Origin: Solirubrobacterales bacterium 70-9
GTDB lineage: Bacteria > Actinomycetota > Thermoleophilia > Solirubrobacterales > 70-9
Length of the DNA stretch: 11,369 nucleotides
Reading direction: 5' to 3'
Assembly: GCA_001898095.1 (NCBI GenBank)
Contig: MKSH01000012.1
Span: 6,075-17,443, forward strand
Of this stretch, positions 8,406 to 11,369 are shown one piece after another; position 1 is the first letter of the stretch, and each line of letters begins with the position of its first letter. The translations under genes and the position numbers were made by a program. The notes under the pieces were generated by a model. It ran no database searches and was not told the origin of the DNA. It saw only the letters and a program-made list of their open reading frames with translations.

Positions 8406-8422
8406 GGCGGCTATTTGCCGCC
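8406..8422 (-). repeat. Hairpin over the PQQ dehydrogenase stop codon
   Basis: GGCGGC (8406-8411 on the plus strand) and GCCGCC (8417-8422) form a 6-bp perfect stem with a 5-nt AT-rich loop. The TAG stop of the dehydrogenase lies in it. In the operon mRNA it could weaken read-through or protect the upstream cistron's 3' end, giving less lipoprotein than dehydrogenase. Confidence 0.35.
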
Positions 8423-10768
8423 GACGATGTCTTCCACCACGTAGGCCGCCACGTTGGCGATTTCTTCTTCCGACAGGGTGCCTTTGAAGGGCGGCATGCC
8501 GCCCCCGCCGTTGGTCACCTGTTTTTCGGCGCCCGCCTGTTCTTTGGCCAGCGGCATCGTGGTCAGGTCAGGACCGCCGTTGCCCCCGTGGCCGGTGGCG
8601 CCGTGGCAGACCGAGCAGTTTTCGGCAAAGATTTCTTTGCCCGCTTCGGCGTTCGGCGCGCCGGCTTCGGCCGTTTCCGCACCTTCAGCCGCTTCGCCTT
8701 CTTCTTCACCGGTGCCCGCTTCTTCGGAGGCTTCCCCTTCTTCTTCGGAGGCTTCGCCTTCTTTTTCGGTTTCCTCACCGGCGTGCTCGGTGCCTTCGGC
8801 TTCGGCTTCCTCGCCTTCCAGCGATTCGATCGTGCCGTTGAGCGAGAAGACCCAGAAGTTTTCGCCGTGCGAGGTCGCGGCGAGCGAGTTGCCGCCCGCG
8901 TAGATGGCGATTTTCTCTTCGCCTTCGTCCTCGAACGGGGTCACCGTCGTGTTGGCGCCGGCGCCGGTCTGGAAGCCCCAGAGTTTTTCGCCGGTTTCAG
9001 AGTTGAACGCCTGCAGTTCGCCGTTGTTCTGACCGACGAACAGCAGGCCTCCGGCGGTGGTCACGGTGCCCGAGTAGCAGGATTCAGGGGTTTCGTTCTG
9101 CCAGGCGATTTTCCCGGTCGACATGTCGTAGGCCGTGATGAAGCCTTTGGTGTTGAACCCGGTCGCCACGATCGTGTCGGAGCCGATGTACGTTTCGCCT
9201 TCGACATATTTCTGCGGTTCGGGCGGCACGATCAGACCGAGTGCGCCGCTCTGCGAGCAGACGAAGTACATGTTCTTTTCCGGGTCGTAGGAGGAGGGCG
9301 GCCAGTTGTCGCCGCCGACCGCCGAGTTCGCCCCGAGGTTGATCACGTTCGGATCCGAGCTCTGCGGGGTGAAGACTTTGCTGCCGACGATTTTCGGTTT
9401 CGGGTTGCTCGAGGCGACAGCTTCTTCGGCTTTTTCGACCGCTTCAGGGGTCGCTTCGATCGGGCTGAAGGGTTCCATCGTCGGCTCCGGCTGAGTCGGC
9501 CAGGTGTTCTGCGCCGGATCCTGCGGGACCTTCACCTCGGGGATCGGGTAGATCGGCTTGCCGGTCTTCTGGTCGACCAGGTAGACCCAGCCGGTCTTCG
9601 AGGGCTCGCCCACGCCTTCGCGCATTTCGCCGTTCATTTCGCCCTTGAAGAGGACGGTCGGCGACGGCGAATCGAAGTCCCAGAGATCGTGGTGGACCTG
9701 CTGGTAGTGCCATTTGTATTCGCCGGTTTCGGCGTCGAGGGCGACGATCGAGGAGGTGAAGAGGTTTTCGCCCGGACGTTCGTCGCCCACCCACGGCGAC
9801 GCGTTCGAGGTCGAGAAGAAGAGCATCCCGGTTTCCGGGTTGACCGTCGGGGTGTTCCAGATCGAGGCGCCGCCGTGCTTGTAGGCGTCGGTGCCCTTCG
9901 GCCAGGTGTCGCCGCCCGGTTCGTTCGGCGACGGGGTGGTCCAGAATTTCCATTCTTCTTTGCCGGTTTCGGCGTTCAGCGCCGTCAGTCGGCCGCGGAC
10001 GCCGTACTCGCCGCCGGAGCCGCCCACGTAGACCTTGCCGTTGTAGTAGAGCGGGGCGCTGGTGATCGAGAAGCCCGAGCGCGGCCTGACGACCGTGGTC
10101 GACCAGACGACTTTGCCGGTTTCCTGGTCGAGCGCGACCTGGGCGCCGTTCAGCTGCGAGACGAAGACCATGCCGTCGCCGATCGCGACGCCGCGGTTGT
10201 CCCAGCCGCAACAGACGACTTCGCCGAGCGGGTCGGGCGGCAGGTGGGGTTCGTAGGTCCACAGGCGGTGGCCGTCGGTGGCGTCCAGGGCGAAGACGTC
10301 TTCGGCTCCGTCGGAGATGTAGATCGTGCCTTCGTACTCGATGGCCTGGCCCTCGGCGGAGAACTTCGCCGCGGTGGCGTTGGCGCCGATCTTGGTCATC
10401 CAATCGCCCTTGAGTTCCTTGACGTTTTCGGTGTTGATTTCGTCAAGGGTCGAGAAGCGGGCGTTGGTGGTGCCGCCGCCGTTGGTGATCCAGTTGTCCC
10501 CGGCGGCTTCGTAGAGTTCTTCCGAGGTGAATTTCGGCGCCAGCGTGATGCCGTTGGAGGCGGTGACCTTTTCGCCTTCTTCGCCTTCCGAGGATTCGGT
10601 GGTCGATTCCTGGGCCGAGGTCTGGCCGGCGGCGACGGTGGTGGTCGAGTGATGGCCGGTGAAGTGACCAAGGAAGAACCCTGCTACGAAGGCGATCACG
10701 ACGCCCATGCCGATCGCACTGACTGCCACTGCTGCCCAGAATTTGAGCCCCAGTTCTTTCTTTTCCAC
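8411..10768 (-). CDS. Membrane-anchored PQQ quinoprotein dehydrogenase with C-terminal cytochrome c
   Basis: This gene codes a 785-residue extracytoplasmic dehydrogenase. Residues 9-34 are a single membrane anchor. The eight-bladed propeller (about 85-645) carries hallmarks of PQQ alcohol dehydrogenases: vicinal Cys186-Cys187 in VVCCGWDNRG; metal-ligand Glu254 in SGGEYGVRG; Asn322 in TSNASPW; catalytic Asp364 in HHDLWDFDSP; and repeated DxxTGxxxW blade motifs. A Glu/Ala/Gly linker (about 650-709) leads to a class I cytochrome c domain with CSVCH (718-722) for haem and likely axial Met758 in GGGGMPPF. Oxidation at PQQ would pass electrons to this haem and then to an oxidase or mobile carrier. 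The substrate, alcohol or sugar, cannot be told. The GTG at 10768 is preferred (AAAGGG about 8 nt upstream); a TTG at 10840 would add 24 residues before the anchor. It is the first gene of the operon. Confidence 0.93.
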   Translation of the reverse strand: MEKKELGLKFWAAVAVSAIGMGVVIAFVAGFFLGHFTGHHSTTTVAAGQTSAQESTTESSEGEEGEKVTASNGITLAPKFTSEELYEAAGDNWITNGGGTTNARFSTLDEINTENVKELKGDWMTKIGANATAAKFSAEGQAIEYEGTIYISDGAEDVFALDATDGHRLWTYEPHLPPDPLGEVVCCGWDNRGVAIGDGMVFVSQLNGAQVALDQETGKVVWSTTVVRPRSGFSITSAPLYYNGKVYVGGSGGEYGVRGRLTALNAETGKEEWKFWTTPSPNEPGGDTWPKGTDAYKHGGASIWNTPTVNPETGMLFFSTSNASPWVGDERPGENLFTSSIVALDAETGEYKWHYQQVHHDLWDFDSPSPTVLFKGEMNGEMREGVGEPSKTGWVYLVDQKTGKPIYPIPEVKVPQDPAQNTWPTQPEPTMEPFSPIEATPEAVEKAEEAVASSNPKPKIVGSKVFTPQSSDPNVINLGANSAVGGDNWPPSSYDPEKNMYFVCSQSGALGLIVPPEPQKYVEGETYIGSDTIVATGFNTKGFITAYDMSTGKIAWQNETPESCYSGTVTTAGGLLFVGQNNGELQAFNSETGEKLWGFQTGAGANTTVTPFEDEGEEKIAIYAGGNSLAATSHGENFWVFSLNGTIESLEGEEAEAEGTEHAGEETEKEGEASEEEGEASEEAGTGEEEGEAAEGAETAEAGAPNAEAGKEIFAENCSVCHGATGHGGNGGPDLTTMPLAKEQAGAEKQVTNGGGGMPPFKGTLSEEEIANVAAYVVEDIVGGK
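8642..8821 (-). repeat. Low-complexity Glu-rich linker coding region
   Basis: This stretch codes about 60 residues almost entirely of Glu, Ala, Gly, Ser and Thr. Within it a 16-bp direct repeat (8719-8734 and 8740-8755) recurs with a 21-bp period, coding GEASEE twice. The linker joins the PQQ propeller to the cytochrome c domain. It is strongly acidic and likely disordered; tandem units suggest slippage-based length change. Confidence 0.75.
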
Positions 10769-10801
10769 CCGATGCGCCCTTTCCGAAGTCTGTACCGCTG
10801 T

Positions 10802-10819
10802 GTCTGCGGGAGCGCAGAC
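10802..10819. promoter_or_regulatory. Perfect hairpin upstream of the PQQ operon
   Basis: GTCTGCG (10802-10808) and CGCAGAC (10813-10819) are perfect inverted 7-bp arms with a 4-nt loop. It lies 33 bp upstream of the GTG start of the dehydrogenase, either in its 5' leader or at its promoter. It could be an operator or a leader hairpin. It has no T-tract, so it is not an obvious terminator. Confidence 0.45.
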
Positions 10820-10946
10820 GACATACCCACGAGCATTCAATTTAATGCGTATCGGAAACCTATCGAGTCGAGAGGACCGGCGAACGTTTGCACAGCCGTA
10901 TGTCCAGGCATTCCGCCAACCTGCCGGGCCGAGGTTCCGTGGTCCC

Positions 10947-10952
10947 TAGACT
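10947..10952 (+). promoter_or_regulatory. Putative -10 box of the aldo/keto reductase gene (leaderless)
   Basis: TAGACT is followed by CGGACGC (7 nt) and the GTG at 10960. No Shine-Dalgarno is present in the short gap and no clear -35 is seen. Confidence 0.45.
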
Positions 10953-10959
10953 CGGACGC

Positions 10960-11369
10960 GTGGCGCCGATCCCCCGCACCGACCTCGACGTCTTCGGGCT
11001 GAACCTCGGCTGCAACGTCTTCGGCTGGACCGCGAGCCGCGAGGAGTCCTTCGCCGTGCTCGACGCCTACGTCGCCGCGGGCGGCAACTTCCTCGACACC
11101 GCCGACTCCTACATGGCCCGCGTGCCGGGCAACGAAGGCGGCGAGTCGGAGGCGATCATCGGCGAATGGCTGGCGGCGCGCGGGCGGCCCGACAACCTCG
11201 TGATCGCCACCAAGGTGGGCAAACTGCCGGGCTTCGCCGACCTGCGGCCGGCGACGATCAAGGCCGCCGCCGAGAACTCGCTGCGGCGCCTCGGGGTCGA
11301 GACGATCGACCTCTACTACGCCCACTTCGACGACACCGAGACGCCGCTGGCGGAGACGCTGGGCGCGTT
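10960..11369 (+). CDS. Aldo/keto reductase, N-terminal part (cut by window edge)
   Basis: This gene codes the first 136 residues of a cytosolic NAD(P)H-dependent aldo/keto reductase with a TIM-barrel fold; the rest, including the cofactor-binding C-terminal part, lies beyond the window. All four catalytic residues of the family are visible: Asp46 in NFLDTADSY, Tyr51 at the end of that motif, Lys85 in VIATKVG, and His122 in LYYAHFDD. The opening FGLNLGCNVFGWT matches the usual LGLGxxxFG start. It resembles the large YghZ/IolS-like group of actinobacterial oxidoreductases; the substrate is unknown. The GTG at 10960 is chosen for its TAGACT box 7 nt upstream and because the reading frame opens with a typical short N-terminus. 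It is divergent from the PQQ operon, and no functional link is shown. Confidence 0.93.
   Translation, partial: MAPIPRTDLDVFGLNLGCNVFGWTASREESFAVLDAYVAAGGNFLDTADSYMARVPGNEGGESEAIIGEWLAARGRPDNLVIATKVGKLPGFADLRPATIKAAAENSLRRLGVETIDLYYAHFDDTETPLAETLGA

Larger units (their letters stand above)
10769..10959. other. Divergent intergenic region between PQQ dehydrogenase and aldo/keto reductase
   Basis: This 191-bp region must hold the promoters of the PQQ operon (leftward) and the aldo/keto reductase (rightward). It has the most AT-rich spot nearby (ATTCAATTTAATGCG at 10834-10848). On the minus strand TAAATT (10839-10844) is a possible -10 for the operon, without a good -35. It also holds a perfect hairpin at 10802-10819. 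I see no gene in it. Confidence 0.5.

Noticed and set aside
10612..10836. Short out-of-frame frame from ATG 10836 overlapping the dehydrogenase start, a possible upstream regulatory ORF
   Set aside because: There is no ribosome site or peptide motif to support it. It is probably chance in a GC-rich leader.
10769..10840. N-terminal extension of the PQQ dehydrogenase from TTG 10840
   Set aside because: It needs a rare TTG start, reads through the perfect hairpin, and adds 24 unremarkable residues before the membrane anchor. GTG 10768 has a possible ribosome site.
8588..11002. An 804-codon open frame antisense to the PQQ dehydrogenase
   Set aside because: It is dominated by Phe, Gly, Arg and Val from the reverse complement of Glu/Gly/Thr codons, has no recognisable motif, and runs into the start of the aldo/keto reductase gene.

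Overview
The window is about 11.4 kb of high-GC DNA, strongly biased to G/C at third codon positions. It looks like an ordinary chromosomal segment of a high-GC actinobacterium, plausibly the Thermoleophilia/Solirubrobacterales type, though that lineage is inferred from gene style and not from a marker gene. Several genes have a TANNNT hexamer only 6-7 nt before the start codon, the arrangement expected for leaderless mRNAs, which are common in actinobacteria. I see no tRNA, rRNA, CRISPR array, insertion sequence or phage gene.

Left part (1-1837): the N-terminal 178 codons of a PLP-dependent glutamate decarboxylase run off the left edge on the minus strand. A small putative winged-helix protein lies on the plus strand. 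A two-gene minus-strand operon follows, coding a DksA/TraR-like protein that has lost all four zinc cysteines and then a RibD_C/dihydrofolate-reductase-like oxidoreductase.

Middle (1838-6890): an intergenic region with a perfect 12-bp inverted repeat and a good sigma70-type promoter precedes a complete Lon protease gene. A small HxlR-family regulator overlaps the end of lon by 17 nt. Next come a six-helix membrane protein (minus) and a CYTH-CHAD fusion protein (plus), whose starts are only 36 bp apart.

Right part (6891-11369): a strong hairpin separates the CYTH-CHAD gene from a convergent three-gene minus-strand operon. Its first gene codes a membrane-anchored PQQ quinoprotein dehydrogenase with a Glu-rich linker and a C-terminal cytochrome c domain. 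Its second codes a small lipoprotein and its third a secreted protein of unknown family. All three products are predicted to act outside the membrane, so the operon looks like an extracytoplasmic oxidation module that passes electrons through a haem. The operon uses GAA and AAA codons much more than its GAG/AAG-rich neighbours. Divergent from it, the N-terminal 136 codons of an aldo/keto reductase run off the right edge.

Most genes belong to well-known families. The parts least explained by known families are the PQQ-lipoprotein-secreted protein operon, the cysteine-free DksA-like protein, and the palindromic operator-like element between that protein and lon.
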